From an uncultured Bacteroidia bacterium (GTDB lineage Bacteria > Bacteroidota > Bacteroidia > Bacteroidales > F082): a DNA stretch of 64,000 nt. Positions 7,469-14,585 of this stretch are shown here, piece by piece. Position numbers and translations under genes: made by a program. The notes beneath the pieces were generated by a model. It did not search any database and was not told the DNA's origin. It saw only the letters and a program-made list of their open reading frames with translations. The stretch covers positions 25,211 through 89,210 of the forward strand of contig CADBGN010000005.1 of assembly GCA_902794155.1 (NCBI GenBank). The letters are read 5' to 3'. The first letter of the stretch is position 1. Every line of letters begins with the position of its first letter.

Positions 7469-8194
7469 TCATGGTTCTGCATTGACAAAAACCGAAGGAC
7501 ATAAGATGGATGTTGTTGAGTCATAATTGATCCCAAGCACGCTCATTTCTTTTTCGATAGCCTTTTTAAACTGTTCTTCAGTAGCGTTATAGTTAACGGT
7601 CTCATAGATCTGTTCCTTGCCATCTGGCCTTTCAACGACGCGTTTCCTATATCCGTTTACGAAATAAATATACAAAACCTTGGTCTTTACCCCGTGCTTG
7701 TTTAACAATGCTGCTGTCGCCAATCTGTTGGCCAGTTGATAGTACTCTTTAAGCCAATCTCGTGTCACTGGAAGATGCGGTAATTGTTCTTGAAAATACC
7801 TAAGTATTTCCTCTTTAGAATCGCCCCCATGCTCTTCATTCCCAGACGAAAGTTCACTAATATGCGCTTTTGCTTCGACCAGATAAAGAGTTCCATTGTG
7901 TGTGAATACCGCATCCCAATTTTGCCAACTATCTCGACGGTTAATCCCAAAGCCCTCGTATTCTTTTTTTATTGCAGGGTATTGCTCGGGGAAAAGTCTT
8001 ACCAAAAAAGACAATCCCATTAACTCCTTGTCTCCCGATATTACTTCTTTAGGATTTGCATAGTCGAAATCTTCCCAATGGAATTCTCCTTGGCCGATTG
8101 TCTCAGAAATAATCTTTTCAAATTGATTCCTATGATGCCCAAGAAATCTCATTAACTGGTATTCGCTACCATAACCATATCCAATTTGTGCCAT
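7469..8194 (-). CDS. PD-(D/E)XK-type nuclease-like protein
   Basis: A 241-residue protein. Residues near 90-115 read NWDAVFTHNGTLYLVEAKAH. The Asp, followed by a beta strand and E-A-K, matches the catalytic D...ExK core of PD-(D/E)XK nucleases (as in restriction-endonuclease-like and Holliday-resolvase folds). No separate methylase or DNA-recognition domain is visible. It is the last gene of a three-gene minus-strand unit with those at 8238 and 8641. It may be a lone effector or a resident nuclease of the element. Fold call moderate; substrate unknown. Confidence 0.55.
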   Translation of the reverse strand: MAQIGYGYGSEYQLMRFLGHHRNQFEKIISETIGQGEFHWEDFDYANPKEVISGDKELMGLSFLVRLFPEQYPAIKKEYEGFGINRRDSWQNWDAVFTHNGTLYLVEAKAHISELSSGNEEHGGDSKEEILRYFQEQLPHLPVTRDWLKEYYQLANRLATAALLNKHGVKTKVLYIYFVNGYRKRVVERPDGKEQIYETVNYNATEEQFKKAIEKEMSVLGINYDSTTSILCPSVFVNAEP

Positions 8195-8237
8195 AATTAT
8201 TTGTTTATTATTGTTTTACTGTTTATTTTCAATGCTG

Positions 8238-8621
8238 TCAATAAGAGAAAAGTGGCCATATTACAGTCTGTATATGATCCATACATTGCTCTATTTCTTG
8301 GTCCAAATAATTGACATCTAACACTTTGTCCAAATCGCTTATTGTGGTCCTAAGAATAAACTGGCTTGCTGTCGCACTGATGTTGTATCTTTGTGAAATT
8401 CTTTCTTTCGCTTCTTCTCCATCGTGACAACTTCTTATGGTGGCGATCAAATCTTCTATTTGAACGTTTTGGTAATGAAGGTTTTGAAGTTCCGACAAAG
8501 TGTTGACATGTTTCGCCAAGGCTTGGCAGATGTCGCCGAAATTCTCGGCGACAATCTGGTTAAGGTCTGCTTCAATGAACATGGTCGTTTTACCGTCTTT
8601 GTTTTCGATTTTGATGTCCAT
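8238..8621 (-). CDS. Hypothetical protein, 127 residues
   Basis: A mostly helical, acidic small protein without membrane spans. It starts MDIKIENKDGKTTMFIEADL and then has regularly spaced hydrophobics (LAKHVNTLSELQNLHYQ) suggesting a coiled-coil or helical-bundle partner protein. It is 19 bases downstream of the 185-residue gene and 43 bases upstream of the nuclease-like gene, so all three are probably cotranscribed. I do not recognise the family. A chaperone or inhibitor of the nuclease neighbour is possible but only a guess. Confidence 0.5.
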   Translation of the reverse strand: MDIKIENKDGKTTMFIEADLNQIVAENFGDICQALAKHVNTLSELQNLHYQNVQIEDLIATIRSCHDGEEAKERISQRYNISATASQFILRTTISDLDKVLDVNYLDQEIEQCMDHIQTVIWPLFSY

Positions 8622-8640
8622 GAGGTTGTTTGTTTTAGGG

Positions 8641-9198
8641 TTATTGTTCCAGTAAATGTTGAAATTCAGGGTCTTTAACTACTTTCTTGAATTCGACCAC
8701 CACATTGGGCAGTTTCACGATGGGCTGGCCGAGCCGTGCGGTCACCGTGCCGTAGTTGTTAGCCTTCACCCACTCTACCACCTGGTTGCGCACTTCATTG
8801 TCAAAGTAGAGCTTCACCTGCAGCGGGGTCTTGATTTCGGCAGCGTTGGCGAGGGTGTTGTCAAGCTGGCCGTTCTCGATCGGATTCTCCACGGTGATAC
8901 CGAGCACGTAGGGCACGATGGCTCCGATGAGCGAGCCTTTGTCGGCTTCGGGGTTTACACCCATTTCCGTGCGAATTCCAGTCATCATTTTGCCCAGGAC
9001 GAACATCCCCTCAGCCAGTCCTGCAGCGCAGATGGCATCCATCTCGGCGACCACGGCGGGGTGGTCTTCGCCCAGCTCGGGGAAGCGATACCTGATTTTC
9101 ATTTCAAGTTGGGTGCGGAAAGCGTCGATGTTGGCGCGAGCTTCCAATTTTTCTCTTCTCTTTCTCTCGTGTTCTTTGTGTGATTTTTTGTTACTCAT
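8641..9198 (-). CDS. Hypothetical protein, 185 residues, basic N-terminus
   Basis: The N-terminus is strongly charged and helical (KKSHKEHERKRREKLEARAN) and could bind nucleic acid. The rest is a soluble alpha/beta protein with no motif I recognise. Base composition is visibly GC-richer than its AT-rich neighbours. It is the first gene of a three-gene unit. Its upstream region (9199-9347) is an imperfect duplicate of the region in front of the gene at 10646, including a TTTCATTCGTTGT...TCGTATTA pair at promoter spacing, so both units are probably controlled alike. Confidence 0.55.
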   Translation of the reverse strand: MSNKKSHKEHERKRREKLEARANIDAFRTQLEMKIRYRFPELGEDHPAVVAEMDAICAAGLAEGMFVLGKMMTGIRTEMGVNPEADKGSLIGAIVPYVLGITVENPIENGQLDNTLANAAEIKTPLQVKLYFDNEVRNQVVEWVKANNYGTVTARLGQPIVKLPNVVVEFKKVVKDPEFQHLLEQ

Positions 9199-9221
9199 AG
9201 TGGGTTGTTTTTGAAATTTTC

Positions 9222-9347
9222 GCCATTAATACGATTGAGAAATTCACAACGAATGAAAATTAAATGTAAATCAATATAAATCAGTGAAATAAACAAAAAT
9301 CAAACTGTGCGTAACTTTCGTGCGTAAGAAAATCAGTCTCCTTCTTT
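9222..9347. repeat. Copy 1 of a duplicated promoter/operator region
   Basis: It shares with 10948-11073, in the same order: TAATACGA, ACAACGAATGAAA, two GTGCGTAA motifs 13 bp apart (9307-9314 and 9320-9327), and CTTTGCACGC. On the minus strand the first two blocks sit about 15 bases apart and could be -33 and -7 parts of a promoter for the gene starting at 9198. The last block is also the 3' end of the gene at 9333, so this copy is partly overrun by coding sequence. Confidence 0.65.
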
Positions 9348-10004
9348 GCACGCCTTTGTTACATCGTCTCCTGGCCATCTATTGAAACGGATAATCTTAT
9401 CTGCCCACGGTCGCAAAGCTCCTTCCACTTCATCAAGTGACCAGAGAAAAGCAACAGGTTTCCCTTCGACAATACGCTTGAAACAAATGCTGTCGTATTT
9501 AATCCTTACGCTATTGTCTTTGTTCCTGTCGGCCAAATAAGTGAAGTATGAAGAAATAACGTTTTTTACTCTGCTAATGTCCGTCTCGCTTATTGGGTCA
9601 ATTTCTCCATTGTATGCCCATCTGACGATAGTCAACAAATATCCCACTTGCCAATCATTCAGTTCCATGTCAAGTGTCTCAACAAGTGTTTTCGCTTCGC
9701 TTTGTTCCATGTCATTCTCAATAAGCCATTGTAACGACTTATTCCGAACAATGATTCTATTGTAAATGTACCTGGCGAACCTCTTGATCCATTTGTCGCC
9801 TCTTTCGGTAGTAACATACTCTCCATCAATCATAGTGGCGAAGGGCAGTTTATATAGCGCCGCCAGAAGTAGATTTCCACTTCGTTTAACAGGCGGGGAT
9901 AAATCCACCGTTTGGATGGTCACTTGATAAGGCATCAGCTCCACTATTTGAAAGCGCATTGACTGCCCTTCAAATTCTTGCTCAAAGATATCGTTCTGTT
10001 TCAT
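9333..10004 (-). CDS. Hypothetical protein, 223 residues, paralogue of the next gene
   Basis: It begins MKQNDIFEQEFEGQSMRFQI, nearly the same opening as the protein at 10008 (MKKNDIFEREFNGNVYRFKL). The two remain similar throughout (for example a W-x-x-x-G-x-IDP segment and a C-terminal EDALRPW/EGALRPW motif), so they are tandem paralogues. They appear soluble, and no known domain was recognised. The gap between them is 3 bases, and both follow the small membrane protein at 10646 in one operon. The final codons run into copy 1 of the duplicated promoter region. Confidence 0.6.
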   Translation of the reverse strand: MKQNDIFEQEFEGQSMRFQIVELMPYQVTIQTVDLSPPVKRSGNLLLAALYKLPFATMIDGEYVTTERGDKWIKRFARYIYNRIIVRNKSLQWLIENDMEQSEAKTLVETLDMELNDWQVGYLLTIVRWAYNGEIDPISETDISRVKNVISSYFTYLADRNKDNSVRIKYDSICFKRIVEGKPVAFLWSLDEVEGALRPWADKIIRFNRWPGDDVTKACKEGD

Positions 10005-10007
10005 AAT

Positions 10008-10649
10008 TCAAAGGTATAGCCAAGGCCGAAGGGCATCTTCTGTCTCATCCATTCTTTCAAGACGTATTTCAGTGCCATCTACATTGCGTCGTTTGAAGCC
10101 ATTGTCGTTAACGTTAAAATCTACCTTATAACCAAATCTTGCGATATTATCTTTGTTTCGTCTTGAGAGATGAAGATGAAAGGAATAAATGATTTTACGC
10201 ATTCGTTTAATGTCGTTTTTATCATCTGGGTCAATCCCACCATAACAGGTCCACCGCACAACGACGGGAAGGTATCTGTCATGAAAACGAGGACACAACC
10301 CTGCATATAGTTTGGCAACCATGTACTTCGCTTCATCTTTATTCAATGTAGTATTTGAGTCAACCCATTGAAGCGTATGGCACCAATTCTGTATTCTCTG
10401 GAACATTTCAACGGTAAGTTCTTCGACTGCATCATCACCGCTTTTGGTTGTAACAAAATCACCTACTTCTATAGAAGCAAATTCATTAGCTGGACACGAT
10501 GGGATAAAATGACTACAAATGTCTCTACTAAACAACGGCAGTGTATCATCCAGCACCTCAATGCGTGCCTTATGTGGAGTTAGTTCTTTCAATTTGAAAC
10601 GATAGACGTTCCCATTAAATTCTCGTTCAAAGATGTCGTTCTTTTTCAT
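10008..10649 (-). CDS. Hypothetical protein, 213 residues, paralogue of the previous gene
   Basis: Tandem paralogue of the 223-residue protein. I use the ATG at 10649 rather than the longer in-frame start at 10886. The start overlaps the stop of the upstream gene by four bases (ATGA), the typical coupling arrangement, and this start aligns with the N-terminus of the paralogue. Conserved features are the KNDIFEREF start, a Y-G-G-IDP motif near residue 135 and EDALRPW at the C-terminus. The function is unknown. A tandem pair may reflect duplication and divergence of specificity. Confidence 0.6.
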   Translation of the reverse strand: MKKNDIFEREFNGNVYRFKLKELTPHKARIEVLDDTLPLFSRDICSHFIPSCPANEFASIEVGDFVTTKSGDDAVEELTVEMFQRIQNWCHTLQWVDSNTTLNKDEAKYMVAKLYAGLCPRFHDRYLPVVVRWTCYGGIDPDDKNDIKRMRKIIYSFHLHLSRRNKDNIARFGYKVDFNVNDNGFKRRNVDGTEIRLERMDETEDALRPWLYL

Positions 10650-10894
10650 GATAGCAGCCCTATGATAATGATGATTGCAACAATGATGATTACTGTAATG
10701 ATCAGATTCTTGATGAATCTGCCAACCCTCTGCGTAAAGCTCAGATTGTCTTCGGCCTCGTCGGCACTCGTCAGATTGTTTTCGCCTTCCAAGGCGCATT
10801 TCTTGGAGCAATAGTAACGCCTGTTCCATCGTGGGCCGCCTCGGTACCCTTCGCCATCGGGATAGTATCTCCCGCACCATTCGCAATTTGCCAT
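10646..10894 (-). CDS. Small zinc-finger protein with one C-terminal membrane span
   Basis: An 82-residue protein. The N-terminus carries CEWC and, 20 residues on, CSKKC (residues 4-7 and about 29-33), a four-cysteine zinc-ribbon-like pair. The middle is polar and acidic. The last 20 residues are almost purely Ile/Val/Leu (IIIVAIIIIIGLLS), a tail anchor. It overlaps the next gene by four bases and begins a three-gene unit. Its upstream region is copy 2 of the duplicated promoter. It may tether the paralogous pair to the membrane, which is inference only. Confidence 0.6.
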   Translation of the reverse strand: MANCEWCGRYYPDGEGYRGGPRWNRRYYCSKKCALEGENNLTSADEAEDNLSFTQRVGRFIKNLIITVIIIVAIIIIIGLLS

Positions 10895-10947
10895 GTTTTT
10901 TGTGTTTTTAGAGTGAATAATTTCAAATCAGTCAAGCACTAATACGA

Positions 10948-11073
10948 ATAGCTTTTTTACAACGAATGAAATTTCTTTGTAATTCACTATAAAACAAAAA
11001 GATAAAATGCAAATAATTATGTGCGTAAATTATGTGCGTAAAGGGTTATTTCCCTATCTTTGCACGCAAAACA
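10948..11073. repeat. Copy 2 of a duplicated promoter/operator region
   Basis: Partner of 9222-9347 with the same ordered blocks. GTGCGTAA occurs at 11021-11028 and 11034-11041, again exactly 13 bp apart. They are followed by the -7 box TATCTTTG at 11055-11062 for the gene at 11082, so the second GTGCGTAA lies where the -33 element would be. The region is a divergent control region for the units at 10646 (minus) and 11082 (plus). Confidence 0.65.
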
Positions 11074-11081
11074 CATTAGAT

Positions 11082-11681
11082 ATGCCAGTTAGTATTACCT
11101 TAGAAAAGCGAACCAATAAGTACGGCGAGTGTCCCATCAGGCTCTCATGGAGCTTTATGGGTGAGCGTCACCAATCAACATTAGGGGTTTCTATCAAGAA
11201 AGAAGATTGGGACATGAAAAGCAGATTGGTAAAAGCCGACGCGCACAACCACAGTGGGAAAACAGCCGATGAGATTAACGATCTCATCAAACGCATCAGC
11301 ATAAATGTGATGGATGTTGAGCTTGCTTGTATTGACAACGGATATATTCTTGACAAGGACATGATGAAGCGAGCCATTAGCGATGCAATGTCCAACGACA
11401 TTGACTGCCCAGATGATATTGTCGAACGTTGCGTGAAAGGCATAACATCCGTGCCTGAGCCAACTCCACATTATTATTGTTGTGAGGGTAGATATTATCA
11501 GTATATATGCGATGCTGTTCACATATACCCCAGTCTTGGCAGTTTCATGATTCTCCAAGAACTATTTGGTAGCCGCCGAAGGATTGCAGTACCCTTAGAC
11601 AGGTTTGGGAAAATAAATGATGGAATTAGCTCATCAATTCCATTCGAGAAAGTGGATAAGAAAGAAGTGTTTGGCCTATAA
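11082..11681 (+). CDS. Protein with tyrosine-integrase arm-type DNA-binding domain, no catalytic domain
   Basis: 199 residues from the ATG at 11082, chosen because the -7 box TATCTTTG (11055-11062) lies between it and the upstream in-frame start. Residues 1-50 (VSITLEKRTNKYGECPIRLS, then STLGVSIKKEDWD) match the N-terminal arm-binding domain of Bacteroidales tyrosine recombinases. A helical segment follows. The R-H-R-Y catalytic domain is missing, and the C-terminal 90 residues are unlike it. It could be an excisionase-like or regulatory derivative, or a degraded integrase. The GTGCGTAA repeats at its promoter could be its own binding sites, which is inference. Confidence 0.55.
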   Translation: MPVSITLEKRTNKYGECPIRLSWSFMGERHQSTLGVSIKKEDWDMKSRLVKADAHNHSGKTADEINDLIKRISINVMDVELACIDNGYILDKDMMKRAISDAMSNDIDCPDDIVERCVKGITSVPEPTPHYYCCEGRYYQYICDAVHIYPSLGSFMILQELFGSRRRIAVPLDRFGKINDGISSSIPFEKVDKKEVFGL

Positions 11682-11716
11682 CCGAATTGTTCTGGTGCAA
11701 TCTGTAATCAATGAAA

Positions 11717-12475
11717 TCAACTATGTATTTTTCGTCTGCTCTTTGGTTCGTTATTTAATATTTGACTAATCCCATTTTGCTTGTTGCTGATTATCGTTTC
11801 ATATACATAGTCCTTTAATAATGGATCGTCAAATATTTCCTGCCATGACACACAATTGATTTGAAAACCGCAATCAATAATATTTGATTCTTTTTCAGGA
11901 ATGATGGCAATGTATTTTGCCATAGTACAATCTTTAATCACACCATTCACAATCCAATTGACAACACCATTTTTGCCAATTTTACGATGCCTATTACCAG
12001 TAGTGATAATAGCGGGATCCATATTTTTATCAATTCGTTCTTGGTCGGTTTTCAATCTGGATTCATCTGAGAAACTATCTTTAAGTTGAAAGAAATAGTT
12101 CTTTAGTTTGAATTGGTAGAACAAATTTGAAGAATGGCCATCGCTGTGAATTGTATTATCTTTCAAATAAGAATCATGAATGTCTTTCTGTGTTTTCAAA
12201 TCATATCTATCATTTGCACTGACCTTGGCTTCAACAAAAAACAAAACTGAATCTTTGTTTTTTAACTTTGCCTTTATCATAAGATCTGGCTCTCCAAAAT
12301 CAGATAATGAAAACTCTGGATAAAGCTCAAAATCTGAATAATCCCCTGCCTCCTCTATACTCGCCAATTTTAGAAATTCCTTCATGGCTTCAATTCCTTT
12401 GTGTTCCTGGTCTAATGCGATTCCATAAAACAAAGCATTCATCGCACCACGTTCAGAATAACCTACGATTTTCAT
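11717..12475 (-). CDS. PD-(D/E)XK-type nuclease-like protein
   Basis: A 252-residue protein. The segment GEPDLMIKAKLKNKDSVLFF continues with VEAKV (about residues 60-85). This supplies the P-D ... E-x-K signature of the restriction-endonuclease fold, with the expected beta-strand between. The rest is helical and basic. It stands alone, convergent with the arm-domain protein gene, and has no methylase or recognition partner beside it. It is AT-rich compared with the chromosomal genes at the window's right end. It could be a lone type II/IV-like enzyme or a defence effector carried by the element. Confidence 0.55.
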   Translation of the reverse strand: MKIVGYSERGAMNALFYGIALDQEHKGIEAMKEFLKLASIEEAGDYSDFELYPEFSLSDFGEPDLMIKAKLKNKDSVLFFVEAKVSANDRYDLKTQKDIHDSYLKDNTIHSDGHSSNLFYQFKLKNYFFQLKDSFSDESRLKTDQERIDKNMDPAIITTGNRHRKIGKNGVVNWIVNGVIKDCTMAKYIAIIPEKESNIIDCGFQINCVSWQEIFDDPLLKDYVYETIISNKQNGISQILNNEPKSRRKIHS

Positions 12476-12567
12476 TGTTCTAATTGTTTAGTTTACAATT
12501 ACAAAAATACGAAAATTCTCATTCACTTCTATACATTGGTGACAAAACCTTTGTCTTCAAGTTGGAA

Positions 12568-12598
12568 TAAAAAAAGAAAACGGCTCTTGCCGTTTTCT
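12568..12598 (-). terminator. Intrinsic terminator of the recombinase gene
   Basis: A perfect 9-bp stem (12576-12584 with 12589-12597, GAAAACGGC/GCCGTTTTC) and a 4-base loop. On the minus strand it is followed by seven T. It begins just past the recombinase stop. Confidence 0.85.
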
Positions 12599-12604
12599 CT
12601 CCTT

Positions 12605-13258
12605 CTATCTCTGTTCTTTTACGAATTGATTTTTAACTGATTGGATAGTCTGAATGCTATATCCCGTCAGTCTGGCCACGTTCCTGATGCTATACCCACG
12701 TTTGAGCAGCGATATGACCTCACGATACTCTTCCTTGCGCTGCTCGACGGTCTTGACGCTGCCTTTCCGTCGGCCAAGCTTACCGCCGCGATTGATGTAT
12801 TGCTGGCGCCCGCTGTTGAGACGATACTGAATGTTGCTGCGCTCGATGTTTGACATCTCGGCGAGTATGGTGATGATGATGGAGGCTATTGGGTTGACCG
12901 CTCCATCGGGTTGCAGTGAATAAAGGCCGATGTTCTGGATATAGACGCATACCTTGGCCTCGTGTAGAATCTCAAGACTTCGCAAAACCTGAAGCGTGGA
13001 TCGTCCAAGTCGCGATAGTTCTGATATAAGTAGATAGTTCACGGAATTGTTCTTGCAGTATTCGAGACATTGCGTAAGAACTTCCCGTTCCTCAAGTTTC
13101 TTCGCCCCGGATATGTGTTCCTCAAAGGTTTTCACAATTTCCATTTCCTGTGACAAGGCGAATCGTGTCAAATCAGCCACCTGTCTTGCCGTGTCCTGTC
13201 TGTCGTTTTGGGAAGAGACACGGGCATAGATGACTGCCTTGGTGTTGTTAGTGTTCAT
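12605..13258 (-). CDS. Serine recombinase (resolvase/invertase family)
   Basis: A 217-residue small serine recombinase. YARVSS with catalytic Ser15 opens the domain. LISELSRLGRSTLQVL and EMSNIERSNIQYRLNSGRQQ carry the conserved active-site arginines and the long E-helix. GGKLGRRKGS links to a C-terminal helix-turn-helix (VARLTGYSIQTIQSVKNQF). Such enzymes resolve cointegrates or invert short segments. Repeated TTCAAA/TTTGAA half-sites at 13295-13349, directly upstream, are candidate res or operator sites. It may be the main surviving mobility enzyme of the accessory region. Confidence 0.9.
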   Translation of the reverse strand: MNTNNTKAVIYARVSSQNDRQDTARQVADLTRFALSQEMEIVKTFEEHISGAKKLEEREVLTQCLEYCKNNSVNYLLISELSRLGRSTLQVLRSLEILHEAKVCVYIQNIGLYSLQPDGAVNPIASIIITILAEMSNIERSNIQYRLNSGRQQYINRGGKLGRRKGSVKTVEQRKEEYREVISLLKRGYSIRNVARLTGYSIQTIQSVKNQFVKEQR

Positions 13259-13294
13259 ATTTTAATCAAAGATTTGTTGTTGAATGGTTGTAAT

Positions 13295-13349
13295 GGTGTT
13301 CAAAATGGCGTAATCAGATTTATTTTTGAACACCCATTATTTTTGAACG
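13295..13349. promoter_or_regulatory. Candidate recombinase binding region (res-like or operator)
   Basis: A perfect 10-bp inverted repeat GGTGTTCAAA (13295-13304) and TTTGAACACC (13325-13334), centre to centre 30 bp. A third TTTTTGAACG half-site lies at 13340-13349. It is located 37-91 bp before the serine recombinase start, where resolvase res sites usually lie. Confidence 0.45.
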
Positions 13350-13352
13350 ATT

Positions 13353-13388
13353 GAAGGGAGCAACCGGCAAAAACCAATCACTCCCTTC
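13353..13388. other. Hairpin A of a similar pair
   Basis: A perfect 8-bp stem GAAGGGAG/CTCCCTTC enclosing CAACCGGC...AACCA. The hairpin at 15603-15641 has a different stem but nearly the same interior. Five T follow on the plus strand. It lies just after the gene ending at 13419, so it could be a terminator or processing hairpin of the minus-strand operon. Confidence 0.5.
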
Positions 13389-13418
13389 GTTTTTGGTGTA
13401 ACTCAATTTATGTGATAA

Positions 13419-13775
13419 TTATGGGACTACGATAAGTCTGTATTCATCAGAAATCCGTTCCTCGTAGTTCTCGCAATACTCGACATGTTTATCTATCACA
13501 GAAACAAGCTGGTCAAGATATAAGCCCAAGATTGCTTTTCTTGGTTTGTCGTCATCAGGTAGAAACTCTATGTCGAATAGATCCATGCCTTCGTCGTACG
13601 TTATCTTCACGGTTCCCTTCATCAGAAAACCTTGCACGTGAAATTGGGTTCCGTCCTTGATAGTCATTACTGAGTCAGGATCCACGCCCCAACTCCATAC
13701 AATAGGCTGCTGTGTCTTCAGAATCTTCCAAATATACTCAGCGATTCCATAGTCAAATTCATTAAGTTGTTCCAT
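13419..13775 (-). CDS. Hypothetical protein, 118 residues
   Basis: An acidic, soluble protein with no motif I recognise. It is Trp-rich near the N-terminus (YIWKILKTQQPIVWSWGVDP) and has a beta-rich middle (TVKITYDEGMDLFDIEFLPD). Proteins of this size and pattern are common passengers in Bacteroidales mobile elements. It is the last gene of a four-gene unit running from 15594, with a 3-base gap to the DUF3853 gene, so translation is probably coupled. Confidence 0.55.
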   Translation of the reverse strand: MEQLNEFDYGIAEYIWKILKTQQPIVWSWGVDPDSVMTIKDGTQFHVQGFLMKGTVKITYDEGMDLFDIEFLPDDDKPRKAILGLYLDQLVSVIDKHVEYCENYEERISDEYRLIVVP

Positions 13776-13778
13776 AGG

Positions 13779-14102
13779 TCATTTCTTGTTTCTCGTTAAA
13801 GTTGATTTTCTGTACTTTTTGCTGACTTTAAGTAAATCCAAAGCATACTCAGCATCAACAACGATAATACCACCAATCTGACTGATAGCATCATCTATCT
13901 CACCGCTGTTTTTAATTCTTTGCGCTGTTGGTACAGAACACCCAAATAGCTCAGCCAGTCCAGATATGCCATATGCATAATGCTTGCCGGTTCGTTCGGG
14001 TGATGATTCAAGTTGCCGATTCAATAGTAAATCAGCCAGCATTGCATGTAAGTCTCCAAGTGTGCATTGGAATAATGGCTTACTATAATCAACATTATCC
14101 AT
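13779..14102 (-). CDS. DUF3853-family small DNA-binding protein
   Basis: A 107-residue protein. Residues 45-92 read YGISGLAELFGCSVPTAQRI...GEIDDAI...GGIIVVDAEYALDLL, the signature of DUF3853, a MerR/excisionase-like winged-helix family carried by Bacteroidales conjugative and mobilizable elements. The helix-turn-helix (ELFGCSVPTAQRIKNSG) fits a role in excision control or regulation. It has a basic C-terminus (KYRKSTLTRNKK). It is linked by 3-base gaps to the genes on both sides. The family call is good; a role as recombination directionality factor for the nearby recombinase is inference. Confidence 0.7.
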   Translation of the reverse strand: MDNVDYSKPLFQCTLGDLHAMLADLLLNRQLESSPERTGKHYAYGISGLAELFGCSVPTAQRIKNSGEIDDAISQIGGIIVVDAEYALDLLKVSKKYRKSTLTRNKK

Positions 14103-14105
14103 GGG

Positions 14106-14585
14106 TTAATTCAGTTTGTCGTGATACTTGGTGTAGACGTATTCGAGCAGCAGAGACCTGATGGCTTTCGCTCGATCATCATTATCATAGAAGTAATAGT
14201 AGCTCCGAGGGTTATCATAGCGGTCCGTGGTGTTGATGGTGCCTCTAAACCTTTCTCTATCCCTCATGAACTCACTGTAGAGAATGCATTGGTTAGTATC
14301 GGTGTTATCGTATTGGATGTATAGGTCCACATAAAGTTTCCCCTTCATCAGGTCAACGCCGTTAAACCAGCTGTTCCAATCGTTTCCTGTTCTTCGCTGA
14401 CGGGACACCATGAGCTTTTTGTCCCGTTTTGATTTGTAATGGAATTCTCCCGCCTCCCTGACCATGCGTATTATTGTGGCTGGGGTTATGGCGAGCAGTT
14501 CTTCTTGTGTCAAAGATTCGATTATAGATAATTTGCGTTTAGGAGCATAACGTTTAAAGAGCTCCAGGTTAATGTTTGTCTTCAT
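14106..14585 (-). CDS. Hypothetical protein, 159 residues
   Basis: A basic N-terminal half (LELFKRYAPKRKLSIIESLT) is followed by a Tyr-rich beta-like half (KLYVDLYIQYDNTDTNQC). No membrane span or known motif. Its start overlaps the end of the peptidase gene by 17 bases, and its stop is 3 bases before DUF3853, so it is translated as part of that operon. The function is unknown. Confidence 0.55.
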   Translation of the reverse strand: MKTNINLELFKRYAPKRKLSIIESLTQEELLAITPATIIRMVREAGEFHYKSKRDKKLMVSRQRRTGNDWNSWFNGVDLMKGKLYVDLYIQYDNTDTNQCILYSEFMRDRERFRGTINTTDRYDNPRSYYYFYDNDDRAKAIRSLLLEYVYTKYHDKLN

